This document shows, one piece after another, positions 26,696 through 35,784 of a stretch of 64,000 nt of DNA. The notes beneath the pieces were generated by a model that did no database searches, was not told where the DNA came from, and saw only the letters and a program-made list of their open reading frames with translations. The translations under genes were made by a program, and so were the position numbers. Source of the DNA: Ferrovibrio sp036381655 (GTDB lineage: Bacteria; Pseudomonadota; Alphaproteobacteria; Ferrovibrionales; Ferrovibrionaceae); NCBI RefSeq assembly GCF_036381655.1, contig NZ_DASVCJ010000026.1, positions 62,001 to 126,000 on the forward strand. Reading direction: 5' to 3'. How positions within the stretch are numbered: the first letter of the stretch is position 1; each line of letters starts with the position of its first letter.

Positions 26696-28417
26696 CTACT
26701 CTGCAGCGGAGCGCGACGGAACCGCGCCGAAACGTTCCCGGATCTGCTGCTCGGTATAGTACCCGCGCTCCAGGTCGCGGGCGATCAACGCCGGATCGCG
26801 CTTCTTCGGATCGCCGAAGCCGCCACCGCCGGGAGTCGAGACATGGACGCGGTCGCCTGCCTTGATCTGGATGTCCTGATCCTTGGACAGATGCGGCGGC
26901 ACGTAAACATGCGTACCATCCTTCTGGGCGATCTCGATGCCGACCTTGTTGGTGCCGCCATCCTCGCCGCCCAGCACGCCACGCGGACCGGTACGGCCAT
27001 GATCCATCACCATGCTGGCGCGCGCCTCGCCACGCCGCAATTTGATCGTGTAATTGACGCCGAAGCCGCCGCGATACTGTCCGGCGCCGCCCGATCCCTC
27101 GTGCAGCGAATATTCCTCGAACAGCACCGGGTAATACTGTTCCATCACCTCGATCGGCGTCGTCTTCGAAATGCCGATGGTCGAGCAGCCGTTGGTCAGG
27201 CCATCGCCGCCATACCAGCCGCCATAACCGCCGCCGGAGATCACATACATCACATAGGAGCGATCGCGCTTCGGATCGTAGCCGCCAAGGGCGAAGTTCC
27301 CGGAGGTGCCCGCCGGGGCGGCGAACAGACGATCCGGCAAGGCTTTTACCAGGGCGTTGAATACCGCTTCCGCGATGCGCTGGCTGACTTCCGCCGCGCA
27401 GCCGGAGACCGGGCGCGGATATTTTGCATAAAGAAACGTGCCGTGCGGGTCCTTGATCTTCAGCGGCTCGAAGGTGCCCGCATTGATCGGCACATCGGGA
27501 AAGATGTGCTTCACCGCCAGATAAATCGACGAATAGGTGGTTGCGATGACGCTGTTCATCGGCCCCCGGCATGGCGGGCTGGAGCCGGTCATGTCGAAAT
27601 GCAGCTCGCCATCCCGCTTGTCGATCCTCATCTTGATGACGAGAGGTTCGTCGACGACACCGTCGGAATCGACTATCGCCGAACCTTCGTAGGTGCCATC
27701 GGGGATGCTGCGGATGCGGGCGCTCATCTGCTGGCTGGCGCGCTGTTTCAATTCCTCGATCGCCTGCTCGACGACATCGGCACCGTAACGGTCGAGCAAG
27801 GCCGTCAGGCGTTTCTCGCCGATAGCGAGCGCCGCCGCCTGCGCCTTGATATCGCCGATGCGCTGATCGGCGATCCGGATGTTGCTGAGGATGATCGACA
27901 GGATCTCCTCATCCAGGACGCCTTCCTTGTAAAGCTTGACGGGCGGCAGCCGCAGCCCCTCCTGCTCCACTTCCGTGGCATTGGCGGAGAAGCCGCCCGG
28001 CACCATGCCGCCGATATCCGGCCAATGGCCGGTATTGGCGAGCCAGGAGAACAGCCTGCCCTTATAGAAGAACGGCTTGACGAAGCGCACATCCATCAGA
28101 TGCGTGCCGCCGAGATACGGATCGTTGACGATGTAGACATCGCCCGGTTTCGGCGCCAGCAGCGGCGTCTTGCGTGCACGTTCGATGACGGCCTGCGTCG
28201 AGAATTGCATGGTGCCGACGAAAACCGGCAGGCCGAGATCGCCCTGCGCGATCAGCTTGCCGGTGACGCCGTGATAGATGCCATCCGAGCGGTCAAGCGC
28301 TTCCGAGATGACCGGCGAGAAGGCGGCGCGGCAGAAGGCCAGGTCCATCTCGTTGCAGACCTGCTGCAGGCCATTCTGGATGACGACCAGGGTGACGGGA
28401 TCGATCGTCGTTGCCAT
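26696..28417 (-). CDS. Hydantoinase B / oxoprolinase family protein (HyuB-like)
   Basis: 573-residue HyuB-type subunit. The family pattern is clear: an early TLVVIQNGLQQVCNEMDLAF, then GDVYIVNDPYLGGTHLMDV, a GGYGGWYGGDGLTNGCS block, and C-terminal GGEDGGTNKVG and STPGGGGFGDP. With HyuA it forms ATP-dependent amidohydrolases that open hydantoins, 5-oxoproline, lactams such as caprolactam, or carboxylate ketones (acetone/acetophenone carboxylases). The start at 28417 has AGGAAGG directly upstream. It follows hyuA by 5 bases. In this operon the most sensible substrate is a cyclic amide made by ring reduction (inference). Confidence 0.9.
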   Translation of the reverse strand: MATTIDPVTLVVIQNGLQQVCNEMDLAFCRAAFSPVISEALDRSDGIYHGVTGKLIAQGDLGLPVFVGTMQFSTQAVIERARKTPLLAPKPGDVYIVNDPYLGGTHLMDVRFVKPFFYKGRLFSWLANTGHWPDIGGMVPGGFSANATEVEQEGLRLPPVKLYKEGVLDEEILSIILSNIRIADQRIGDIKAQAAALAIGEKRLTALLDRYGADVVEQAIEELKQRASQQMSARIRSIPDGTYEGSAIVDSDGVVDEPLVIKMRIDKRDGELHFDMTGSSPPCRGPMNSVIATTYSSIYLAVKHIFPDVPINAGTFEPLKIKDPHGTFLYAKYPRPVSGCAAEVSQRIAEAVFNALVKALPDRLFAAPAGTSGNFALGGYDPKRDRSYVMYVISGGGYGGWYGGDGLTNGCSTIGISKTTPIEVMEQYYPVLFEEYSLHEGSGGAGQYRGGFGVNYTIKLRRGEARASMVMDHGRTGPRGVLGGEDGGTNKVGIEIAQKDGTHVYVPPHLSKDQDIQIKAGDRVHVSTPGGGGFGDPKKRDPALIARDLERGYYTEQQIRERFGAVPSRSAAE

Positions 28418-28422
28418 CCTTC

Positions 28423-30465
28423 CTACTCCCCATTCACCGAAACGATCAGGTTTCCGAGCCTGTCGACAAGCACCTGATTGCCGGGTTCGATCACGACAGT
28501 CGTGTCGAGCTGCTCCAGGATCGCGGGGCCGGCAAAGCTTGCGCCGCGCGGCAGCCGTTCGCGATCGTAGATCGGCGTATCCTGCCAGCCGCCGGCAGCA
28601 TACCACACCTTGCGGCTGCCTGTGCGGGCGCCGGCGACATCCTTGGCCGGCGCCGCGGAGAGAAGCCGTTCCAGAGACAGGTCGGGGCGCCGGCCGATCA
28701 CGGCCGTATGCAGATTGACGAGAACGGCGCGGATTTCCGGCAGTTCGACCTCGAAGCGCTGCCAGTAAGCGGCTTCGAAGGTCTTCTGCAAAGCCTCGCG
28801 CGAGATGCCCTTGTCCGGCACCGCAACGGTCAGCAGATGGCTCTGCCCCTGGAATTGCATGTCCGCCGAATGCAATACCTGGACGCCATCGACGGCGACG
28901 CCGTCGCGCTCGAGCGTCGCCATGCCGTCGGCAATCTGCTCCGACAGCACCTGTTCCACCAGGCCGTCCGGCAGGTTGGCAAGCGGCTTGTTCACCGTGC
29001 GGACATAATCATGGCGCAGATCGGCAACCACGCAGCCAAGCGCATTGGTAATCCCGGGTCGCGCCGGGATCAGCAATTTCGGAATGCCAAGTTCACGCGC
29101 CAGAGCCGCGGCATGCAGCGGGCCGGCACCGCCGAAGGCGAAGAGCGCAAAATCGCGCGGATCGTGACCGCGGCTCAGCGATACCATGCGGATCGCGCCG
29201 GCCATCTTGTCGTTGGCGATGCGCAGGATGGCGGCAGCAGCGCCGTCCGCATCCAGGCCCAGCGGCTTGCCGACCTGCTCGGCCACCGCCCGTTTCACAT
29301 CGTCGAGCGAGACCTCGCTGTCGACCGAGAGCAAACCGTCCGGGTTCAGCCGCCCCAGCACGAGATTGGCATCGGTGATCGTCGGCCGGGTGCCGCCGCG
29401 GCCATAGCAGATCGGCCCCGGCCGCGCCCCGGCGCTTTCCGGCCCGACCTGCAGCAGGCCGGCCTCGTTGATGAAGGCAATCGAGCCGCCGCCGGCGCCG
29501 ATGGTGTGCACATCCACCATCGGCACATGGATCGGCATGGCGTATTCGAGCTCGAGTTCGGATGAAACCTGCGGCACGCCATCCTGGATCAGCCCGACAT
29601 CCGAGGAGGTGCCGCCCATATCATAGGTGATCACGTTCGGCAGGCCGGCGGCACGCGCCGTATAGGCCGCAGCCATGACCCCGGAGGCCGGCCCCGACAT
29701 CACCGTATTGACGGCAGCTTCGGCGACGATGCCCGCGGCGATGGTACCGCCGTTACCCTGCATGACCAGCAGATCGCGGCGGAAGCCCTTGTTCTTCAAC
29801 TCGCCGTTCAACCGCTCGATATAACGATGCAGTATCGGCTGCACGCTCGCATTCACGCAGGCCGTCGTGCCCCGCTCGTATTCGCGATATTCGGACAGGA
29901 TCTCATGCCCGGCGGTGATGTAGCCGTTTGGCCAGATTTCGCGGGCGATCTCCAGGGCGCGTTTCTCATGCGCCGGATTGATGTAGCTGTGCAGGAAATG
30001 GATGACCAGGGCTTCGCAGCCGGCCGCTTTCAGCCTTTCGGCTGCCGCGCGCACCGCCGCCTCGTCCAGCGGCACCACCACCTCGCCATCGGCATCCATG
30101 CGTTCGGGCACTTCCAGCCGCCACTGGCGCGGCACCAGCGGCTCGAAGCCGCCGGTCAGACCGTAAGGTTGCGGCCGGGTGCGGCGGCCAAGCTCCAGGC
30201 TGTCGCGGAATCCCCTGGTGGTGATCAGGCCAATCCGGGCGACCTTGCGCTCCAGCAGGGCATTGGTTGTCGTCGTCGTGCCATGGACGATCATGTCGGC
30301 ATCCGACAGCGCGATGCCGCCCTTCTCCAGCGCCGCCAGCACACCGAAAGCCTGGTTGTCGAGCGTGGTCGGCACCTTGGCGAGAGCGACGTCGCCTTTG
30401 TCCGTCTCGATGCCGATCAGATCGGTGAAGGTGCCGCCAACGTCGATGCCGACGATCCAACCCAT
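28423..30465 (-). CDS. Hydantoinase A / oxoprolinase family protein (HyuA-like)
   Basis: 680-residue HyuA-type, actin-like ATPase subunit. The N-terminal phosphate-binding motif is GIDVGGTFTDLIG, HGTTTTTNALLERK follows (about 60-75), and the central ITYDMGGTSSDVGLI is the second nucleotide motif. It phosphorylates the substrate so that the HyuB half can hydrolyse it. The ATG at 30465 has GAGGA 9 bases upstream; an in-frame TTG at 30480 lacks one. It begins 11 bases after the livF stop. The pairing with a Liv transporter and a molybdenum hydroxylase differs from glutathione-cycle oxoprolinases. Confidence 0.92.
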   Translation of the reverse strand: MGWIVGIDVGGTFTDLIGIETDKGDVALAKVPTTLDNQAFGVLAALEKGGIALSDADMIVHGTTTTTNALLERKVARIGLITTRGFRDSLELGRRTRPQPYGLTGGFEPLVPRQWRLEVPERMDADGEVVVPLDEAAVRAAAERLKAAGCEALVIHFLHSYINPAHEKRALEIAREIWPNGYITAGHEILSEYREYERGTTACVNASVQPILHRYIERLNGELKNKGFRRDLLVMQGNGGTIAAGIVAEAAVNTVMSGPASGVMAAAYTARAAGLPNVITYDMGGTSSDVGLIQDGVPQVSSELELEYAMPIHVPMVDVHTIGAGGGSIAFINEAGLLQVGPESAGARPGPICYGRGGTRPTITDANLVLGRLNPDGLLSVDSEVSLDDVKRAVAEQVGKPLGLDADGAAAAILRIANDKMAGAIRMVSLSRGHDPRDFALFAFGGAGPLHAAALARELGIPKLLIPARPGITNALGCVVADLRHDYVRTVNKPLANLPDGLVEQVLSEQIADGMATLERDGVAVDGVQVLHSADMQFQGQSHLLTVAVPDKGISREALQKTFEAAYWQRFEVELPEIRAVLVNLHTAVIGRRPDLSLERLLSAAPAKDVAGARTGSRKVWYAAGGWQDTPIYDRERLPRGASFAGPAILEQLDTTVVIEPGNQVLVDRLGNLIVSVNGE

Positions 30466-30476
30466 CGCACTATTCC

Positions 30477-31193
30477 TCAAACCGAAAGATATTGCTCATG
30501 CACGGCGGCATCGGCGGCCAGTTCGGCCATGGTGCCCTGATACCGAATGCGGCCTTTCTCGATGATATAGGCGCGGTCGGCCACCATCTGCGAGAAATGC
30601 AGATTCTGCTCCGACAGCATCACGGTCAGGCCCTCCGCCTTCAGTTGCAGGATGGTCTTCGCCATCTGCTCCACGATGACCGGCGCCAGGCCTTCCGAGG
30701 GCTCGTCCAGCAGAATCAGGCGCGGATTGCCCATCAGCGTGCGCGCGATGGTCAACATCTGCTGCTCGCCGCCCGACATGCGCCCGCCCGGGCGGTCCTT
30801 CATGCGACCGAGATTGGGAAACAGCTCGAACAACCGCTCCGGCGTCCAGGCGGGAACGCCATCGCGCGCGGGCTGGCGGCCGACTTCGAGGTTTTCCATC
30901 ACCGACAGCTCGGTGAAGATGCGGCGTTCTTCCGGCACATAGCCCAGCCCCAGGCGCGCGATGCGATACGGCGCGTGGTTCTCGATCCGCTCGCCTTCGA
31001 ACATGATGGTCCCGCTCTGCGCCGGCACCAGGCCGATGATCGATTTCATGGTCGTCGACTTGCCGGCGCCGTTACGGCCCAGCAGCACGACCACCTCGCC
31101 CTGCCGCGCTTCCATGGCAAGATCCGCCAGGATATGCGCCCGGCCATAATAGGTGTTCAGGCCTTCGACTTTCAGCAACGGAGCAGCAGACAT
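30477..31193 (-). CDS. livF: Liv-type ABC transporter ATP-binding protein (LivF-like)
   Basis: 238-residue ABC ATPase of the HAAT (branched-chain amino acid) transporter class. Walker A is LLGRNGAGKSTTMKS, the signature is RMSGGEQQMLT, Walker B is LILLDEPSEGLAP, and the His switch is SEQNLHFSQ. Its ATG overlaps the livG stop (TGATG). Together with LivG it powers the fused permease at 31951-33849. The substrate is most likely the N-heterocyclic acid degraded by the rest of the operon rather than leucine. Confidence 0.93.
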   Translation of the reverse strand: MSAAPLLKVEGLNTYYGRAHILADLAMEARQGEVVVLLGRNGAGKSTTMKSIIGLVPAQSGTIMFEGERIENHAPYRIARLGLGYVPEERRIFTELSVMENLEVGRQPARDGVPAWTPERLFELFPNLGRMKDRPGGRMSGGEQQMLTIARTLMGNPRLILLDEPSEGLAPVIVEQMAKTILQLKAEGLTVMLSEQNLHFSQMVADRAYIIEKGRIRYQGTMAELAADAAVHEQYLSV

Positions 31194-31954
31194 CAATGCG
31201 CCTCCGCGAATACGGTGCCGCTGCCGAGATAGACCGCCTGCACCTGCTCGTTGGCACGCACCGTCTCGGGGCCGCCCTCGGCGATCAGCCGGCCGCGATC
31301 CAGCACGATGATGCGATCAGCCTGGGCGAAGACGACATCCATGTCATGCTCGGTGAACAGCACGGCGATGTTGTCCTGGCGCGCCAGCCTTGCCGTCAGC
31401 TCCATCAGAGCGACGCGCTCGCTCGGTGCCATGCCCGCCGTGGGCTCGTCCATCAGCAGCAGCTTCGGGCTGTTCGCCAGTGCGATCGCCAGTTCGACCC
31501 GCTTGAGATCGCCATAGGCCAGAATGCCGCAAGGCCGTTCGCTCTGATCCGCCATGCCGACACGGGCCAGAAGCTCCATCGCCTCGTCGCGGTAGAGCGC
31601 GTTGGCCGGCCGCCACAATCCCATCAGCCGACGATGGAAGGACAGAAGCGCCATCTGGATATTCTCGCGCACTGTCATCGAGTTGAAGGTGGCCGTGATC
31701 TGGAAGGTGCGGCCGACGCCGAGCTGCCAGATCTGCCGCGGCGCCAGGCCGATCAGGCTCTGGCCGAGCAGCACCACCTCGCCCGCATCGGCGCGAAGCT
31801 GGCCGTTCAGCATGTTGAAGCAGGTGCTCTTGCCGGCCCCGTTCGGCCCGATCAGCGCCAGCAGCTCGCCGGCGGAGATCGAGAAGCTGACATCCTGCAC
31901 GGCCTGCACGCCGCCGAAGGATTTATGCAGGCCCTTGACCGACAGCACCGTCAT
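31193..31954 (-). CDS. livG: Liv-type ABC transporter ATP-binding protein (LivG-like)
   Basis: 253-residue ABC ATPase. Walker A is LIGPNGAGKSTCFNM, the signature region is GILAYGDLKRVELAIAL, Walker B is LLLMDEPTAGMAPSE, and the His switch is FTEHDMDVVF. The ABC signature reads YGDLKR rather than LSGGQ, as is common in LivG proteins. It overlaps the permease stop by 4 bases and the livF start by 1 base. Confidence 0.93.
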   Translation of the reverse strand: MTVLSVKGLHKSFGGVQAVQDVSFSISAGELLALIGPNGAGKSTCFNMLNGQLRADAGEVVLLGQSLIGLAPRQIWQLGVGRTFQITATFNSMTVRENIQMALLSFHRRLMGLWRPANALYRDEAMELLARVGMADQSERPCGILAYGDLKRVELAIALANSPKLLLMDEPTAGMAPSERVALMELTARLARQDNIAVLFTEHDMDVVFAQADRIIVLDRGRLIAEGGPETVRANEQVQAVYLGSGTVFAEAH

Positions 31955-33849
31955 GGCGCGGTCTCCCGCATCAAGCCGAGCCTCGTCGCCACCTGCCTGA
32001 TGAAGCCGGCGATCCCCTGCGGGAAAGCGAGGACGATGACGAGGATCGCCAGGCCAAGGATGGCACGCCAATATTCGGTGTTGCGGGCGATCACATCCTG
32101 CAGCCAGGTGAACAGCGCCGCGCCGGCAACCGGGCCGGTCAGGGTCTGCACCCCGCCGAGCAGGACCATCACCAGGCCGTCGATCGAACGCGAGACCGAC
32201 AGAACTTCCGGCGAGATGCTGCCTTTCGAGAAGGCGAACAAGGCTCCCGCCAGGCCGGCCAGCGCGCCCGCGAGAATAAAGCCCAGCCACTGGAAGCGGC
32301 GCACGTCGATGCCGATCGCGTCGGCGCGCAGGGCGGAATCGCGGGCCGCCCGCAGGACGTAGCCGAACGGGGCGTGGATGACGCGCCACAGAAAAGCGAC
32401 CGCGCCGGCGCTGATCGCCAGGACGGCTAGATAGAAGACCGTGCGGTCCTTCAGCCATTCGCTGGGCCAGAGTCCGATCAGGCCGTTCGAGCCGCCGGTC
32501 AACTCATCCCACTGGAACACCACCGACCAGGCGATCTGCGCGAAGGCAAGCGTAAGCATGGCGAGATAGACGCCGCTGAGCCGGACGCAGAACCAGCCGA
32601 ACACCATGGCGCCCAGGCCCGCCGTCAAAGGTCCGGCAAACAGCGCGATTTCCATCGGCAGCTTCAGCTTGATGAAAGCCAGCGCGGCGCCGTAACAGCC
32701 CAGACCGAAATAGGCGGCATGGCCGAACGAAACCATGCCGGACGGGCCCATCAGGAAATGCAGCGTCGCGGCGAACACGGTGAAAACCGCGATGTCGACC
32801 AGCAGCACGAGCAGATATTCGTCGCCGATGGCCGGCATGAAGGCCAGCAGGACCAGCAATCCGAAAACTGCGCTCCAGAACACCTTGGTCAGCGGATGCA
32901 GCGGCGGTTCGATCATGCCGGTGCCGCGCTGGACCGCCTGCGGCTTGCCCAGCAGGCCCCAGGGCCGCACGACCAGAACGACGGCCATGATGACGAATTC
33001 GATGACCAAGGTGAACTTGCTGAAGGACAGCGTGATCCCGAGAACATCGACATCGCCGATGCCGATGCAAAAGGCTTTCGCTTCGGCGATCAGCAACGCC
33101 GCCAGGAAGGCGCCGCCGATCGAGCCCATGCCGCCGACGACGACGATCACGAAGGCATCCGAGATCACGGTCAGATCGAGCATGAGCTGCGCCGGCTCGC
33201 GCGGAATCTGCAGCGCACCGCCAAGACCGGCGAGAAAAGCGCCAAGGAAGAAGACGCTGGTGAACAGCCAGGCCTGGTTGACGCCGAGGGCGCCGACCAT
33301 GTCGCGATCCTGCGTGGCGGCGCGGACCAATGTGCCCCAGCGGGTACGGTTCATCAAAAGCCAGAGCAGGCCGAAGACCACCGGCCCGACGAAGATCAGC
33401 AGCAGATCGTAATCCGGCAGGTGCCGGCCGGCGATCTCGATAGCGCCGCGCAGGCCGGGCGCGCGCGGCCCCAGCAGATCTTCCGCGCCCCAGACATAGA
33501 GCGCCGCATCCTTGACCACCAGCACCAGAGCGAAGGTCGCCAAAAGCTGAAACAGCTCCGGCGCGTGATAAATCCGGCGCAGGACGACGACTTCGATGAC
33601 GATGCCAATGATGCCGACGGCGACGGCCGCCAGCAGCACACCGCCCCAAAAGCCGACGATGGAACTGCGTCCGAACAGCTCGATCAGGCTGTAGGCCACA
33701 TAGATGCCCAGCATGTAGAGCGAGCCATGCGCGAAGTTCACGATGCGGCTGACACCGAAGATGATCGACAGTCCCGCAGCGACAAGGAAAAGCGAAGACG
33801 CCCCGGCGAGGCCGTTCAGGAACTGGATAACGATGTTGGAGAGAGACAA
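31951..33849 (-). CDS. Fused Liv permease (LivH-LivM in one chain)
   Basis: 632-residue inner-membrane protein. The first half (about 1-300) is LivH-like (IVNFAHGSLYMLGIYVAY, then VVVGGMGSIGGAFLAALLI). The second half (about 320-625) is LivM-like (HAAYFGLGCYGAALA, then ISPEVLSVSRSIDGLVMVLLGG). Normally these are two proteins that heterodimerise, and here they are one frame. The linker (about 295-320) includes GLLGKPQAVQRGTG. The start is TTG (33847-33849), chosen because the N terminus MSLSNIVIQFLNGL matches LivH proteins; the ribosome site is weak. Confidence 0.9.
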   Translation of the reverse strand: MSLSNIVIQFLNGLAGASSLFLVAAGLSIIFGVSRIVNFAHGSLYMLGIYVAYSLIELFGRSSIVGFWGGVLLAAVAVGIIGIVIEVVVLRRIYHAPELFQLLATFALVLVVKDAALYVWGAEDLLGPRAPGLRGAIEIAGRHLPDYDLLLIFVGPVVFGLLWLLMNRTRWGTLVRAATQDRDMVGALGVNQAWLFTSVFFLGAFLAGLGGALQIPREPAQLMLDLTVISDAFVIVVVGGMGSIGGAFLAALLIAEAKAFCIGIGDVDVLGITLSFSKFTLVIEFVIMAVVLVVRPWGLLGKPQAVQRGTGMIEPPLHPLTKVFWSAVFGLLVLLAFMPAIGDEYLLVLLVDIAVFTVFAATLHFLMGPSGMVSFGHAAYFGLGCYGAALAFIKLKLPMEIALFAGPLTAGLGAMVFGWFCVRLSGVYLAMLTLAFAQIAWSVVFQWDELTGGSNGLIGLWPSEWLKDRTVFYLAVLAISAGAVAFLWRVIHAPFGYVLRAARDSALRADAIGIDVRRFQWLGFILAGALAGLAGALFAFSKGSISPEVLSVSRSIDGLVMVLLGGVQTLTGPVAGAALFTWLQDVIARNTEYWRAILGLAILVIVLAFPQGIAGFIRQVATRLGLMRETAP

Positions 33850-33930
33850 GGCAGCCCCGGTGACGATGGTCTCCCCCGCCGGACATCCGGCGGAGGAGAG
33901 GAGTGCGTTTCAGAAGCGAAGCGGCCCGAC

Positions 33931-35139
33931 TTACTCGGCCGGACGCATCTTGGCGACTGCGGCATCCGACGGCAGATACTTCGCGCCATCTTCGTAATGC
34001 CAGTTCTTCATCGTGCCCTTGCCGTCCTTGAGGGTGATCTGGCCGACGAAAGCTCCCATCGTCGACTGATGATCCTGCGCACGATAGGTGATCGGGCCGA
34101 ACGGGGTTTCAACCTGCAGGCCCTTCATGGCCGCGACCAGCTTCTCGGTATCGAGGCTGCCGGCTTTCTTGATCACGGCGGCGGCGCTGTAGACGGTCGA
34201 ATAGCCGACGATCGAGCCAAGACGCGGATAGTCGTTATACTTCTTCATATACGCATCGCGGAACTTCTTGTGTTCCGGCGTATTGATCTGATCCCAGGGA
34301 TAGCCGGTGACATACCAGCCTTCCGGAGCCTCTTCCTTCAGCGGATCGAGATATTCCGGCTCGCCCGCCAGCAGGTTGAAGACGGCGACATTCTTGAACA
34401 GGCCGCGCGTATTGCCTTCGCGCACGAACTTGGCGAGGTCGCCGCCGAACAGCGACGAAAAGATCGCATCCGGCTTCGCTGCCGCAATGGCGTCGACCAC
34501 GGCGCCGGCCTCGATCTTGCCGAGCGGCGGCGCCTGCTCGATGACGAATTCGACATCCGGCTGCTTTTCCTTCATCAGTTTCTTGAAGGCCGCAGTTGCC
34601 GCCTGGCCGTATTCGTAATTCGGATAGACGATGGCCCAGCGCTTCTTCTTCAGCTTGAGCGCATCGGGGATCAGCATCGCCGTCTGCATGTAGGTCGATG
34701 CCCGCAGGCGGAAGGTGTACTTGTTGCCCTGATCCCAGACGATCTTGTCGGTCAGCGGCTCGGCACCGATGAAGAGCACCTTCTTCTCCTTGGCGAAGCT
34801 CGCCACCGCGAGCCCCACATTGGAGGGGAAAGTGCCGATCAGGAAGGAAACCTTTTCGCGGGAAACCAATTCCTCGGCGGCGCGGACGGCCTCGCCCGGA
34901 TTGCCGCTGTCATCGCGGCTGACGATCTCCAGCTTCTTGCCAAGCAGGCCGCCATTGGCATTGATCTCTTCGACCGCCAATTCCCAGCCCTTCTTGTATG
35001 GTTCGAGGAAGGCCGCAAAATTCTTGTACGAATTCAGCTCGCCGACCTTGATCGTGTCCTGCGCCTGGGCGCCAGACGAAAGCCCGAAAACGGCGGCCCC
35101 CAATACCGCACTCCACTTCAGCACCGTCCTGCGATTCAT
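33931..35139 (-). CDS. Liv-type ABC transporter substrate-binding protein
   Basis: 402-residue periplasmic binding protein (Peripla_BP_6 type I fold). The signal peptide MNRRTVLKWSAVLGAA ends near AQA-QD (residue about 26). The twin-arginine-like NRRTVLK may send it through Tat. The mature part starts TIKVGELNSY and keeps the two-lobe pattern, with VSRDDSGNPGEAVRAAEELV typical of the family. It precedes the fused permease by 81 bases. It determines uptake specificity, here probably for an N-heteroaromatic acid. It is only distantly like the binding protein at 60647-61852. Confidence 0.92.
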   Translation of the reverse strand: MNRRTVLKWSAVLGAAVFGLSSGAQAQDTIKVGELNSYKNFAAFLEPYKKGWELAVEEINANGGLLGKKLEIVSRDDSGNPGEAVRAAEELVSREKVSFLIGTFPSNVGLAVASFAKEKKVLFIGAEPLTDKIVWDQGNKYTFRLRASTYMQTAMLIPDALKLKKKRWAIVYPNYEYGQAATAAFKKLMKEKQPDVEFVIEQAPPLGKIEAGAVVDAIAAAKPDAIFSSLFGGDLAKFVREGNTRGLFKNVAVFNLLAGEPEYLDPLKEEAPEGWYVTGYPWDQINTPEHKKFRDAYMKKYNDYPRLGSIVGYSTVYSAAAVIKKAGSLDTEKLVAAMKGLQVETPFGPITYRAQDHQSTMGAFVGQITLKDGKGTMKNWHYEDGAKYLPSDAAVAKMRPAE

Positions 35140-35196
35140 TATCTGCCTCCTCGTTCCCTTTGGTTTTATGGAAAACGCAAACGCCTGACGCTGAAC

Positions 35197-35781
35197 TTAC
35201 CTCAGACCATCCTCACCCCTGATCTCGCTTGCCTGCAAGCCGCCGACCCGATGATGCACGCGCGGCCCCGTGCTCATGGCGAGAATGAAAAGGATCTCGT
35301 TGTCCCGCGGCCCGTCCGGAACGCCGAATTCGAAGGCGTCGAAATGGCTGCGCACATAGGCCGCATTGATGTGATGCAGCGGAATATCGATGCGGCAGCC
35401 GACGCCGCCCACCTTGGTCGACGACGGCACGATCGCCTTGGCGCCACCCAGCACCTCGCGCATGCTGTAGCCGCCCGGCACGTGCCACAGCGCGCCATGC
35501 TCGAGTTCGCCGCCGGCGCCGACAATGGAGCCTTTGCCATAGGCTTCGATGGCTTTCGGATCGCCGCCGAGCGCAGCGACCAGCCGCTTGCTCAGGTCGA
35601 TCCCCAGCGGCTTCAGCGCCTCCATCATCGGCGTGATGTCGGTCTCGTAGCGGCCGGCATAGGGATTGCGCAGTACTGCGCCGATGGCGCCGCGCCGCGG
35701 CGGTTTCGCCGCCTTCGGGCCACCCTCGTGGAAAATCTCTTCCGTGCTCAAGACGATCTTGCGGACCTCTACCAGACTCAT
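35197..35781 (-). CDS. DUF1185 / amino-acid-synthesis family protein
   Basis: 194 residues matching the family called amino acid synthesis protein (DUF1185, AA_synth), whose enzymatic role is not established. Family-like stretches are AVLRNPYAGRYETDITPMME near residue 35, then KGSIVGAGGELEHGALWHVP and KVGGVGCRIDIPLHH. A compact cytosolic alpha/beta protein with no signal peptide. It begins 3 bases after the UPF0280 stop. In this operon its job is likely catabolic (for example processing the ring-opened intermediate), which conflicts with the family name. Arg/His/Glu in the conserved blocks suggest an enzyme. Confidence 0.8.
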   Translation of the reverse strand: MSLVEVRKIVLSTEEIFHEGGPKAAKPPRRGAIGAVLRNPYAGRYETDITPMMEALKPLGIDLSKRLVAALGGDPKAIEAYGKGSIVGAGGELEHGALWHVPGGYSMREVLGGAKAIVPSSTKVGGVGCRIDIPLHHINAAYVRSHFDAFEFGVPDGPRDNEILFILAMSTGPRVHHRVGGLQASEIRGEDGLR

Positions 35782-35784
35782 CTC

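Noticed and set aside
30477..35139. Simple leucine/isoleucine/valine transporter
   Set aside because: The subunits belong to that broad class, but the genes sit inside a catabolic operon for a cyclic nitrogen compound, so the name would mislead about the substrate.
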